NCBI GenBank assembly: GCA_022376465.1
Contig: JACDTU010000018.1
Span: 124,001 to 188,000 of the forward strand
DNA from: Cubamyces lactineus
Lineage: Eukaryota > Basidiomycota > Agaricomycetes > Polyporales > Polyporaceae
Length of the DNA stretch: 64,000 nt
Reading direction: 5' to 3'
The notes below the pieces were generated by a model. It did not search any database and was not told where the DNA came from. It was given only the letters and a program-made list of their open reading frames with translations. The translations under genes and the position numbers were made by a program. Below, one piece after another: positions 7,788-16,765 of this stretch. Every line of letters begins with the position of its first letter. Within the stretch, counting starts at the first letter, position 1.

Positions 7788-10700
7788 AGAACCGGCGTGC
7801 CTCGACGTCACGACCGCGTACTAAGGTCCGCCGTGTAATAGTAGCGCAGACTTCTCGACAGTCTATGAGAATTCCGTTATCTATCCACGCGGACCTAAGC
7901 GTCGAAACGAAAGCCCTCATCGACACGGGAGCGGGAGAAGTATTCATGGACCACAGGTTTGCGAAAGAACACAACTTCCCGCTCAAATCGCTGAAAGCCC
8001 CGATCCGAGTATACAACGCTGACGGAACCAGGAATGAAGCAGGCGATATCAAGAAATGCGCAGTCCTTGAAATTGAAGCTGGGCGCCACCGACACATTGT
8101 GCGGTTCCTGATTACGTCGCTAGGAAAGGAACCAATCATCCTGGGCCTGCCATGGCTGCAGCGCGTCAATGCCAACATCGACTTCACGAAAGGGACCCTC
8201 GATATCGACCCCGCCCGGGTGAACCGAACAATTGTGGAACATCTGCGTGCAATGTGGTTCCCAGATCAAGACCCCTTCACCGGAAGACCCAAGCCAGTGG
8301 AAGAAGAACCGAACGAAGAAGCAAATGAGGAAGACGAAGACGCGACCGAGGAAGCATCGACCCAAGAACCAATCTACGAGAACATCGAACGAGTTACCCT
8401 CTCCGACGTGCACCCGGAAGAAGAACCCAACGACCAAGATCTGCTGATAGCTTATCTTCGCGGAGAACACGAAGCCATGATAGCATCGCACGCGACAGAA
8501 TGGCACGGAGATATGCCTCGACCCGGATCCCCCCTCACCACGGAACACGACTACGAACCCACGAAGATTGGACCTGGACCCACCATCGGAAGAATCCGAC
8601 GAGCCCCACAAGGACTTCGATTTGCAATTGCAGCCAACGTCTGGATCCAAGCAAAGGTCAACCCCGCAATGGCACTCGCACAACAGCACCAAGCACAGGA
8701 AGAGAAGAAGACTTTCGAAGAGATGCTCCCCGAACCGTACCGAGGATATGCCGCCATCTTTGAAAAGAAGGCGTCCGAACGATTCCCACCATCACGACCC
8801 TGGGACCTGGCCATTGAACTCAAGGAAGGCTTTACCCCGAAGGACTTCAAGCGATATCAACTCACGCCCAAGGAACTCGAAGCCGAGGAAGAATTCATCC
8901 GGGAGAACCTGCGAAAAGGCTACATCCGACCCTCGAACTCGCCGATGGCATCCCCATTCTTCTTCGTCGGCAAGAAGGACGGAACACTACGACCCTGCCA
9001 AGATTATCGATACCTCAACGAAGGAACCGTCCCCAACAAGTACCCACTACCGCTCATATCGGAATTGGTCGACAAGCTGCGCGGAGCGAAGGTTTTCTCC
9101 AAACTGGACCTCCGATCGGGATATAACAACGTCCGTATCAAGGACGGTGATCAATGGAAGGCCGCCTTCAGAACCAGCAAAGGGCTATACGAACCAATGG
9201 TCATGTTCTTTGGACTGCGGAACTCCCCCTCGGCTTTCCAAGCTATGATGAACGCGATCTTCGCAGACATGATCGACGAAGGATGGGTAGTGATTTACAT
9301 GGACGACATACTGATCTTTTCGGCAGACCTGGACGAACACCGAAGAAGGACCTTACGTGTCCTGGAACGACTCAAAGAACACGACCTCTACCTCAAACTA
9401 GAGAAGTGCATATTCGACGCACCAGAAGTGGAGTATCTTGGAATGATCATCAGTGAGAACCGGATCTCCATGGACCCTATCAAGATAAAGGGAATACTCG
9501 ACTGGCCAGAACCGACAACCGTCAAGGACGTTCGATCGTTCCTTGGATTCGGCAACTTTTACCGACGATTCATCGACCACTTCTCGGAGATCGCGCGACC
9601 GCTGAACGCCCTCACCAAGAAAGACGCCAAATGGGAATGGACAACGGAATGCCAGAAGGCCTTCGACATGCTGAAGCAACGATTCGCGACGGCCCCCGTG
9701 CTGCAAATGCCCGACATTAGCAAACCCTTTGTCGTCGAATCCGACGCCTCGCAATGGGCCACAGGGGCAGTACTCCGACAACGAGACGCCAACGGCGACC
9801 TGCACCCGTGCGCGTATCTATCCGAAGGATTCACCGAAGCGGAACGGAACTACGAAATCTATGACCGAGAACTACTTGGCATCATTCGAGCCCTGAAGGC
9901 CTGGCGACACTACCTCGAAGGATCAGGGCACCCGGTTACGATCCTATCCGACCACAAGAACCTCACCTACTGGCGCAACCCGCAACAACTGAACAGACGA
10001 CAAGCACGATGGGCCCTCTTTCTCTCCCAGTTCGACATCCAACTCGTACATACCCCCGGCACGGCAATGGTACAATCGGATGCGCTATCCCGAAGACCCG
10101 ATCACCGACAAGGATCAGAAGACGACAATACGGAACGAACCATGCTACCTGACAACCTCTTCGTACGGCTAGTGGACACCCGACTGGCACCGAGGTTCCG
10201 ACATTTGGCCACGCAAGACAGACTCTTTTGCGACGCACTTGCTGCCATCCAACACGACGGACCACCCCCGATCAGAAGTGCACTCACCGATTGGCAAGAA
10301 CGAGATGGCTTAATCTTCTACAAGAACCGATGCTACGTACCGGCCGACGAAGCCCTGCGACGAGACCTGATCAGTCAACACCACGACTCCCCGGCAGCCG
10401 GACACCCTGGGAAATTCAAGACTCTAGAACTGATACGGCGGTCATACTGGTGGCCCGGCATGTATGCCATGGTATCCCGATACGTCGAAGGCTGTGCCAC
10501 ATGCCAGCAGAACAAGCCAAACACACACCCGACCACCCCGCCCCCACAACCAATCCCCGCTGACGATGTTACTCGGCCATTCCAGAACGTCGCGATGGAT
10601 CTCATCACCGATCTCCCCGAATCCCACGGCTACGATAGTATTCTGGTCGTGGTCGACCATGGCCTTACGAAGGGGGTGATTTTCGCACCATGCAAGAAGA

Positions 10701-11632
10701 CGATCGACGCAATCGGCACAGCGGCGCTTTACCACCGGCATGTCTACCGACGCTTTGGACTACCCAGCAAGATCATATCCGACCGAGGGCCACAATTCGT
10801 ATCCAACGTCACTCGCGAACTAGGAAGACTCTTAGGCATCACCCTTTCCCCGTCTACCGCATATCACCCGCAGACCGACGGACAAACTGAACGAGTGAAT
10901 CAAGAACTGGAAGTCTACCTCAGGATATTCTGCGAAGGTCGACCGGACGAATGGGCGGAACACCTTGTCGACGCAGAAGTCGCACACAATCAACGGACCC
11001 ACTCAGCACGGAATGCATCACCATTCTACCTCATGATGGGGTACGAACCGACACTGATTCCTATCGCATACCCCAAGACCAACACCCCGACAGTACAAGA
11101 ACGGCTAGTGAACCTCCAGAAGGCCCGAGACGAAGCCCTAGCAGCCCACGAGCTAGCCCGACACGTCATACGTGACAGGTTCAAGGGAAAGTTCGTCCAA
11201 TTCAAGAAAGGACAGAAGGTCTGGCTCGAAGGGAAGAACCTCAAGCTCGCTTACGCATCCCGGAAACTGGCACCCAAACGAGAAGGCCCCTTTGTCATCA
11301 CCGAAGTACTTGGACCCGTGACCTATCGGCTGGAGCTGCCGAAACACTGGAAGGTACACCCCGTGTTCCACGCATGCTTCCTCACCCCATACAAGGAAAA
11401 CGACACCCACGGACCGAACTACACGAGGCCACCACCTGACCTTATCGACGGAGAAGAAGAATATGAGGTCGAAGCGATCGTCGGACACAAGACCACACGA
11501 GGTGGAATCCGCTACCAAATCAAGTGGAAAGGCTACTCCAGCGCCGAGAACACATGGGAACCCGAGTCCGCTCTAATTCCGAACGCCAAAGAAATCCTCC
11601 AGCGGTATAAAAGGGCGAAGAAGCTGCTGTAA
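7784..11632 (+). CDS. pol: Gypsy Pol: protease, RT, RNase H, integrase, chromodomain
   Basis: This intact 1,282-codon frame has all catalytic parts. The aspartic protease has DTGA at about 47-50. Reverse transcriptase has YMDD at about 505-508. RNase H follows, with the SDASQ and YDREL motifs. Integrase has an HHCC finger beginning near 865 and a DDE core with DRGPQF and the AYHPQTDGQTERVN motif. A chromodomain lies at about 1,225-1,275 (YQIKWKGYSSAENTWEPE), which in chromoviruses steers integration to modified chromatin. The frame begins with TTG rather than ATG and overlaps the gag stop, so it is most likely made as Gag-Pol by -1 frameshifting. Confidence 0.96.
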   Translation: MKNRRASTSRPRTKVRRVIVAQTSRQSMRIPLSIHADLSVETKALIDTGAGEVFMDHRFAKEHNFPLKSLKAPIRVYNADGTRNEAGDIKKCAVLEIEAGRHRHIVRFLITSLGKEPIILGLPWLQRVNANIDFTKGTLDIDPARVNRTIVEHLRAMWFPDQDPFTGRPKPVEEEPNEEANEEDEDATEEASTQEPIYENIERVTLSDVHPEEEPNDQDLLIAYLRGEHEAMIASHATEWHGDMPRPGSPLTTEHDYEPTKIGPGPTIGRIRRAPQGLRFAIAANVWIQAKVNPAMALAQQHQAQEEKKTFEEMLPEPYRGYAAIFEKKASERFPPSRPWDLAIELKEGFTPKDFKRYQLTPKELEAEEEFIRENLRKGYIRPSNSPMASPFFFVGKKDGTLRPCQDYRYLNEGTVPNKYPLPLISELVDKLRGAKVFSKLDLRSGYNNVRIKDGDQWKAAFRTSKGLYEPMVMFFGLRNSPSAFQAMMNAIFADMIDEGWVVIYMDDILIFSADLDEHRRRTLRVLERLKEHDLYLKLEKCIFDAPEVEYLGMIISENRISMDPIKIKGILDWPEPTTVKDVRSFLGFGNFYRRFIDHFSEIARPLNALTKKDAKWEWTTECQKAFDMLKQRFATAPVLQMPDISKPFVVESDASQWATGAVLRQRDANGDLHPCAYLSEGFTEAERNYEIYDRELLGIIRALKAWRHYLEGSGHPVTILSDHKNLTYWRNPQQLNRRQARWALFLSQFDIQLVHTPGTAMVQSDALSRRPDHRQGSEDDNTERTMLPDNLFVRLVDTRLAPRFRHLATQDRLFCDALAAIQHDGPPPIRSALTDWQERDGLIFYKNRCYVPADEALRRDLISQHHDSPAAGHPGKFKTLELIRRSYWWPGMYAMVSRYVEGCATCQQNKPNTHPTTPPPQPIPADDVTRPFQNVAMDLITDLPESHGYDSILVVVDHGLTKGVIFAPCKKTIDAIGTAALYHRHVYRRFGLPSKIISDRGPQFVSNVTRELGRLLGITLSPSTAYHPQTDGQTERVNQELEVYLRIFCEGRPDEWAEHLVDAEVAHNQRTHSARNASPFYLMMGYEPTLIPIAYPKTNTPTVQERLVNLQKARDEALAAHELARHVIRDRFKGKFVQFKKGQKVWLEGKNLKLAYASRKLAPKREGPFVITEVLGPVTYRLELPKHWKVHPVFHACFLTPYKENDTHGPNYTRPPPDLIDGEEEYEVEAIVGHKTTRGGIRYQIKWKGYSSAENTWEPESALIPNAKEILQRYKRAKKLL

Positions 11633-11638
11633 TCTGCA

Positions 11639-11797
11639 ATGCTCTCTCTCGCCATCCTCTTCGCCATCTACTGCCTCACCCTCCTCGCCATCACCCTCCT
11701 CTTCCTCTGGTATATCCTCCGCGACCTCTTCAACCGCATCATCGAGCACACTCTCCACAGCCGTGACTACCCATCCCGATCAGCGTGGGGATTGTGA
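11639..11797 (+). CDS. Small single-pass membrane ORF after pol (52 aa)
   Basis: The ORF starts 6 nt after the pol stop. Residues 1-27 are almost purely hydrophobic (MLSLAILFAIYCLTLLAITL...), followed by a short basic/acidic tail with RDLFNRIIEH. That is the shape of a type II single-pass membrane peptide or a signal anchor. The stop is 5 nt before the next ATG. I know no family for it. Its position, where some gypsy elements carry env, is suggestive only, and CT-rich composition could produce a hydrophobic frame by chance. Confidence 0.45.
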   Translation: MLSLAILFAIYCLTLLAITLLFLWYILRDLFNRIIEHTLHSRDYPSRSAWGL

Positions 11798-11802
11798 AGC
11801 CC

Positions 11803-11991
11803 ATGATCATCGCGCTCTTCACCTGCATGACCCTCGGCTACCTCCTTGCCCTTGCCTTCATCGCCACTCACCTGCGCCTCTCCATCAACATCCTCGAAAT
11901 TGCTCTCGAACACCGTGACCCTCTCGACCCCGCAAACGACAAGCTTGACCAGGCCGACCGCACCCTCAATAACTCCAGCTGGGACGAGTAG
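11803..11991 (+). CDS. Second small membrane ORF after pol (62 aa)
   Basis: The ATG at 11,803 opens a 62-residue frame with a hydrophobic N-terminal half (MIIALFTCMTLGYLLALAFI), then an amphipathic ILEIALEHRDPLD stretch and an acidic tail. It resembles the preceding 52-aa ORF in size and layout. The stop TAG (11,989-11,991) is separated by one base from the ATG of the next ORF. Such packing in a eukaryotic element suggests reinitiation, or splicing that joins the pieces. No family recognised. Confidence 0.45.
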   Translation: MIIALFTCMTLGYLLALAFIATHLRLSINILEIALEHRDPLDPANDKLDQADRTLNNSSWDE

Positions 11992-11992
11992 A

Positions 11993-13027
11993 ATGGGCCG
12001 CCCCCTCTATAGCACCCAAGTCGCTGACGACAATGCAAGCGACCAGGAAAACCAACAGCCGCTACCCATTCCTCCCCCACTCGCCAGACGCCTCTCGTCG
12101 CCCCCACCGGAATACACCTCTAGGTCACCATCGCCCGCCTCCTCGACGTCGGACCTCAGCACGGTCGGTGTCGAAGACTCTCATCTGGTAGACCACTCCC
12201 GGCACCCCGACGTCAACCAGTTGCTCCGTGCGCTCCTCACCAACCCTACCCCGGTCGTCAATGCCACCGAGCGAGGCTTGCAGTACTTCCTTAGAGAATA
12301 TCGATGCCTCTACAACGAGCAACGGGAACTGGACGCACTGGAAGGGAACCTTGTTGACGCAGCTGACATCGCAGAGGACGCTCTAGACGCTCTTCATGAG
12401 GCGTTTGGTGAAGAGGAGGAGCAACGGCAAGTCTCGGACTACGACATCGCAGAACGGCAGGCGCGCGCCCTCGAAAACGTCGGGCACCATGCCCACGAGT
12501 TACGGAGGTTGGCAAGACACTCTTTGAACACCACTCGACGGCTCGCCCGGACCACGCGCACATGGAGGAACTTCCTCATACAAACATTTGAACTCCCCGC
12601 ATTCCGTGCAAGGATGGCGCCACTGGCCTCGGTCATCAACGACGCGGCCCCGCCTCCCGGAGAACTCCCAGCTGCGGCAAGAAGAGTACCCGGCGAAGCC
12701 CGACGCCAAGGGACCTATCTGCCCTTGTTCCACACCAGAGTCTCCGCAGGAAGCCGCCGGCCCCGTGATCCATCCCCCGACGAGCGTAACGTAAGAGCTC
12801 GAAGAGACACCTCGCCCGCCCCAATGGACGCTTCGCCAGCCCGACCTGAGTCCCCGCCGTCCCTCCACCCTATTGGCCGCAGCTGCCTAGTCTGTGGGTC
12901 GCCCGATCACGAGTACCTGTGGTGCAGAGACTGGCGATGTGTCTGGTGTCGCGCCACCGCCCCTGGCCATCACCCGTGGGAGTGCCCTCTGCGCCCAGAA
13001 GACATGGACGAGCGGTTTACGAGTTGA
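11993..13027 (+). CDS. Extra ORF with two C-terminal Cys/His knuckles (344 aa)
   Basis: The ORF has an N-terminal Ser/Pro-rich region, a central acidic and helical part with many Arg and His, a basic stretch, and near residues 298-332 two CCHC-like motifs. The first, CLVCGSPDHEYLWC, fits CX2CX4HX4C exactly. The second, CVWCRATAPGHHPWEC, is CX2CX6HX4C. This suggests binding of nucleic acid, like a second nucleocapsid. ATG 11,993 is used; the frame is open further upstream but without ATG support. It lies between pol and the polypurine tract. I recognise no named family. It could be a captured host gene or a duplicated gag end. Confidence 0.7.
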   Translation: MGRPLYSTQVADDNASDQENQQPLPIPPPLARRLSSPPPEYTSRSPSPASSTSDLSTVGVEDSHLVDHSRHPDVNQLLRALLTNPTPVVNATERGLQYFLREYRCLYNEQRELDALEGNLVDAADIAEDALDALHEAFGEEEEQRQVSDYDIAERQARALENVGHHAHELRRLARHSLNTTRRLARTTRTWRNFLIQTFELPAFRARMAPLASVINDAAPPPGELPAAARRVPGEARRQGTYLPLFHTRVSAGSRRPRDPSPDERNVRARRDTSPAPMDASPARPESPPSLHPIGRSCLVCGSPDHEYLWCRDWRCVWCRATAPGHHPWECPLRPEDMDERFTS

Positions 13028-13065
13028 GCTGGATATTCCGCTGATGGAACAGCATAGAAGCATAC

Positions 13066-13073
13066 GAAGGGGG
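13066..13073 (+). other. Polypurine tract (GAAGGGGG)
   Basis: This run lies 3 nt before the 3' LTR, where plus-strand DNA synthesis is primed. Confidence 0.75.
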
Positions 13074-13076
13074 TAA

Positions 13077-13493
13077 TGTTACGACGCTCACTGTGTCACG
13101 GTCACCCAGTTTCCTTTTCCTCTCTCTCCCTCGTGCCTCCGTTATGCCACGTCATCCTTTCCCATGCCACGTCACCCTTTCCCACCGGTTCACACGGCTG
13201 TTGTATTACTACCCTATCACCTTCCGCCACGTCATCGCCACATCATCTGTACTCCCAGCCCTGACTCTACGTAGTTATACTGGACTCTCACGGTACGTGG
13301 CGCCTACGTGGCGCTGACGTGTCCATGTCTCTCTTCCTGTATTTAAGACCAGAGGATCCACTCGGGATCCTCAGCTCGACCTGGTTATCCATTGCCTATT
13401 CCTCTGAACCTCTACTCGACTCGAACTACTGGAGACCTCTGGTCCGATCCCTAGGACGTCGCTCGCTGTGACCGATCTAGGCTCGTCGTAACA
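13077..13493 (+). repeat. 3' LTR of right gypsy copy
   Basis: The LTR is 417 bp with the same TGTTACGACG...CGTCGTAACA ends as the 5' LTR, and no difference was seen by eye. Identity of the pair indicates a very recent insertion. Confidence 0.97.
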
Positions 13494-13498
13494 CCCAG
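13494..13498. repeat. Target-site duplication CCCAG (right half)
   Basis: This pairs with 5,832-5,836. Confidence 0.95.
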
Positions 13499-14260
13499 TA
13501 GCGGACCTGTAAGGTGATCCGCCATGTACCCCGCTGCACCTGCAGGGCCTTCGCTAACTTTCTGTGCCAGCAATTGCAGAGCCCGCACGAGATCTTCAAT
13601 CTTGACCATGGTTGGCAAAGCCTGATTCGCAGCACCTGTCGCCTGAGAGGGGACCTTCGCTCCAATGATCGTCTTGTGCAAGACAAAGATCGCAGCCTCA
13701 TAGACCTTTTCCACATCGTAGGGATCGTCTGGGTGGTGGTCAGGGTCCTTTAGCTCCAGCCGCTTCTGAATGCACTCCCGCAGAGGTTCCGCAATCCCGC
13801 GAATAAAGAGACGCGACTGCTCTGTCTTGGAGTATCGCCCTCGCGCGATCAGGTACGCAGTCATGGCATAGAAGTCGCGGTAGTAGCTGGAGAGCTCGGT
13901 GACATCTGCAATGGGGGATCTTGCGCGCTGGGCAACTAGCGACTCAACTTGGGCTATAGTGAACTTGTGATTGTCGCCAGCACCAGGATAGAGAGCAATG
14001 ATCGCAGCCTTGAACTGCTGATAGGTCTGGTCTTCGCTGCTGTAGGAGGGGAGGCTCTCGCAGAGCTCAGCGACTTCTATAGGGAGGTAGCGAATGACCC
14101 AGAGCTTCTTTCGCTGATCTGCGATGATTCTGCTTCGCTCAAAGAGCACCTCCACATCTCGGAAGAAGCGGCGAAGGTTTTGCGGGTCCGCAGGGTCAAA
14201 GGTAGGTGCTGTAGCATGTCCGCAAGGAGGCATTGCAGGTTTTGTGCTGTGGTCTGCCAT
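13494..14260 (-). pseudogene. N-terminal part of an older gypsy Gag, cut by the right copy
   Basis: An ATG at 14,260 opens a minus-strand frame of about 255 codons running to the insertion point. The sequence has the retrotransposon-Gag signature common in basidiomycete gypsy elements: FDPADPQNLRRFFRDVEVLF near the start, then LPSYSSEDQTYQQFKAAI and LYPGA, and SYYRDFYAMTAYL in the middle. The frame continues at 5,648-5,836 with the zinc knuckle. No stop or frameshift is seen, so the host element may have been intact before it was hit. The bases 13,494-13,498 are the right half of the CCCAG duplication. Confidence 0.85.
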
Positions 14261-14640
14261 TGCCTCTACTGGATTGGGCTTGCGGATAGAGTAGAAGACT
14301 TGCGCAATGTCTGGGGAGGAGTCTGGAGGGTTTACTAGAAGGCTCGCGGCGGATAAGGCCTCCTCGCCAAGGCTCTCTTCTCGCAGGGCTTGAGCAGGGG
14401 GAAGTGTCCAAGAGGGAAGTGAGGGGACTCCCGAAAGGTGAGGGGTGGTGGACTATGGGGTTTGCAATGATCGCGAGGGCGGTTTCGCGGATCCAGGGAG
14501 CACTCGCAGGTTCGCTGGTGAGCCTTTTGATACCTCTCTCAAGAAGGAGGTGAATGGGGTCGAGTAGAGCAGCAAGGGAGTCGCTGTTGAGGTGATGGTT
14601 GGCCTGTCTGTAAGGCTTGTGAATCATGCAATGAGTAGCT
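14261..14640 (-). other. Leader region of the interrupted minus-strand gypsy element
   Basis: Upstream of the old gag ATG the gag frame stays open for about 190 bases without another ATG, down to a TAG near 14,452. No LTR boundary could be identified here. The older element's 5' LTR may be within or beyond the TTCGCAG-rich tract. Confidence 0.3.
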
Positions 14641-15197
14641 CAGACGCGAGGGTCCCGGAGTGGGGCTTGTTGTTCGCGAAATTGCGAACAGATACAGCGC
14701 GGAGGGCCGTCAACAGGAGGAAACCGACTGTGTGATCTATACACACCCCCCTGCGGTGGTCACCAAAATGAAGCGTCTAACCCACCTGTAAGGGAAGGAT
14801 ACTACTCAGGCCGAGAGCCTTTGTAGGTCGAGGCCTGCTGGCAGGGGAGAGGGGAAAGGACGCGAAGGAGAGGGGAGGTTGGAGTCGGGTGCCCTGTGTC
14901 TGGCGCGGACCGTAGCAAAGCCTAGGACCAGAGGGAATGAGTAGAGAGGGTTGGCTGGCCTTTGCGAAGGATGCGACGCTGGCAAAAGCGCAGAGAAAGG
15001 GTTCGCGGATACACCGGGAAGGAGAGAGGAGGAAGGGGACGAGGGGAGAGGCGTGCGGGCTGTTGATTTCGCAAATGTCGCGGAGTTTCGCAGATTTTCG
15101 CAACACACAGTTTCGCCAACTTTTCGTGGAGTCTGTCCTCGTGGCTTCGCGCCGTTTCGCAGCTAAGTGGTTTCGCAGATTTTCGCAAGGTCGTCAC

Positions 15198-15275
15198 GAC
15201 AGTTCGCAGTTCGCAGTTCGCAGTTCGCCGTTCGCAAGTTCGCAGTTCACAGTTCGCAAGTTCGCAGATTTCGCA
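15198..15275 (+). repeat. Minisatellite of TTCGCAG/TTCGCAA units
   Basis: Units of 7-9 bp (AGTTCGC, AAGTTCGC) repeat head to tail about ten times with small changes. Confidence 0.75.
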
Positions 15276-15649
15276 GGTCGTAAATATCACAAGTGAGAGA
15301 CCCTAAGGGTATGGGGGGAAGGGAATCTGTATTGTCCAACCTCGCAAAGGGTACAAAGATGGGAGAGGATGGGAGAGGATGTCGCAGGTTCGCTGGATGG
15401 AAAGGGAAGGAGGGAAGCACTGCTAGCCTTGCAATCCACAGGCTTCACGTCTTTGCGTCTTCGCAGACTTCACAGTTGCAAGCTTCGCAGGTTCGTGGTT
15501 GGCAGGTTTGCAGCAGTCGCAGAGTATATGAAGGAAAGGAGGGGAACGCAGCTAGCTTTTACACAAACTCCCACAATCCTGCAGACGTAGCACTCGCAAC
15601 TTTGCACTCTGAACTCGCAGGGTTTCGCAGGTTTTGCAGGCTTTGGGGG

Positions 15650-15757
15650 TTTGCTGTCTTCGCAGTTCGCAGTCGCAGGGTTTGCTCTCTTTGCAGTTCG
15701 CAGTCGCAGGGTTTGCTGTTGCAGGGTTCGCAGTCGCAGGGTTCGCAGTCGCAGGCA
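15650..15757 (+). repeat. Minisatellite of GCAGTTCGCAGTCGCAGGGTT-like units
   Basis: Units combining TTCGCAG, TCGCAGGG and TTTGCTGT/TTTGCTCT are repeated in tandem, ending in two exact copies of GGTTCGCAGTCGCAG. Confidence 0.7.
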
Positions 15758-16765
15758 AAAGATTCGTAAAGTATCAAGTTATAGATTAGCAGAGGACGTG
15801 TTTACAGAAGAAGGATTGCAGCTGAAAGACTCTAGCAGTAGTGAAGGGGAGTAGGCATGTGTGGTCTGGTGGGGGAAGGGGCCGAAGTTCTCTGTCCGCC
15901 AGCCCCCCGGAGGGAGGAGCGTATGGTACTCGACTCTGGAGGGGGGGGGGATGCTGTGCTACAGTCCATCAAGTCTTGGCGAGGCCGCCTGGCCTCATCG
16001 CGGGGCCAGCTCGCCACGCGACCTCTCTGCAGCCTCCTATAGGCTCTGCTCTACCTCTTGCGCCATATGGCGCCATTCCGCATTGTTTCCGTCGGCCGAT
16101 ATGGTCCGTAGCTGGGCACAACACGTCCGCGAGGGCAAGGGGAGTGGGGCAGAGATCCACAGGAGTCCAAGGGCGCAGGCGCGAGTGCTCCAGGTGTGTG
16201 CAAAGGGTCCCGCGGATGTGCGAAGAGTCGCGCGAGGTCGCAACTGGCAAAGGTGTAGACAAGACTGCCGCAGAAAGGAGGGGAGACTCTGCAGCGATAG
16301 CGCCCCCGCTCTGAGTCTGGACTAGCACCATGCACATCACTGCATGAGTGCACCGAGTGCACCGCGAGGCTAGCAAGTGTGCCACTCTCTAGCACATCCC
16401 TGTCGGCTTGAGGGTGGCTTCGCAAATGATGTAGCGCCATCTTCGCTGACTTTCGCTGGCTTGCTATAGCCTGTCAAGGAGGGTAGGCAGCTCGCAAGTG
16501 ATGCAGAGTGTTCGCGGGAGAGGTGGTGGCTTCGCAGGAGGAGCAGTGTCTTTGCGGGAGGAGTAGTGTGCTCGCAAGGGAATAGGATGTGTTCGCGTGA
16601 TGCGCCAGACCAGGATGGAAGAGAGATGCAAAGGGGAAGTCACTGAGGGGAGTTGCAGAGTCGCATGAGAGGGAGCAGAGGCTTCGCCAGACAGTACATT
16701 AGAGGGAGAGCCTTCGCACGAGGGCTGCTAGCACAAGAGGCAGCTGGAGGGCGCAGTTAGCGAAG

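Larger units (their letters stand above)
5837..13493 (+). mobile_element. Complete Ty3/gypsy chromovirus, right copy (7,657 bp)
   Basis: The element has every part expected of an autonomous unit: two 417-bp LTRs, a 5-bp target duplication, a leader with a probable self-primer site, intact gag, intact pol ending in a chromodomain, and a polypurine tract. Three extra ORFs lie between pol and the tract. The 5' and 3' LTRs look identical by eye, so insertion was recent and the element may still be active. It interrupts an older gypsy gag on the opposite strand. The domain order PR-RT-RH-IN-chromodomain places it with the fungal Tf1/sushi-type chromoviruses. Confidence 0.97.
14641..16700. repeat. 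TTCGCAG-rich low-complexity tract, no gene
   Basis: Over about 2 kb the words TTCGCA, TCGCAG and TTCGCG recur in irregular spacing, mostly on the plus strand. The densest parts are 15,060-15,280 and 15,650-15,760. ORFs in this stretch are simple-sequence by-products. It separates the minus-strand gag fragment from the plus-strand truncated pol and may be an expanded untranslated region of one of these elements. Confidence 0.6.

Noticed and set aside
15198..15760. Possible CRISPR-like array of TTCGCAG units
   Set aside because: Units are short, variable and without unique spacers; this is a minisatellite in a eukaryotic genome.
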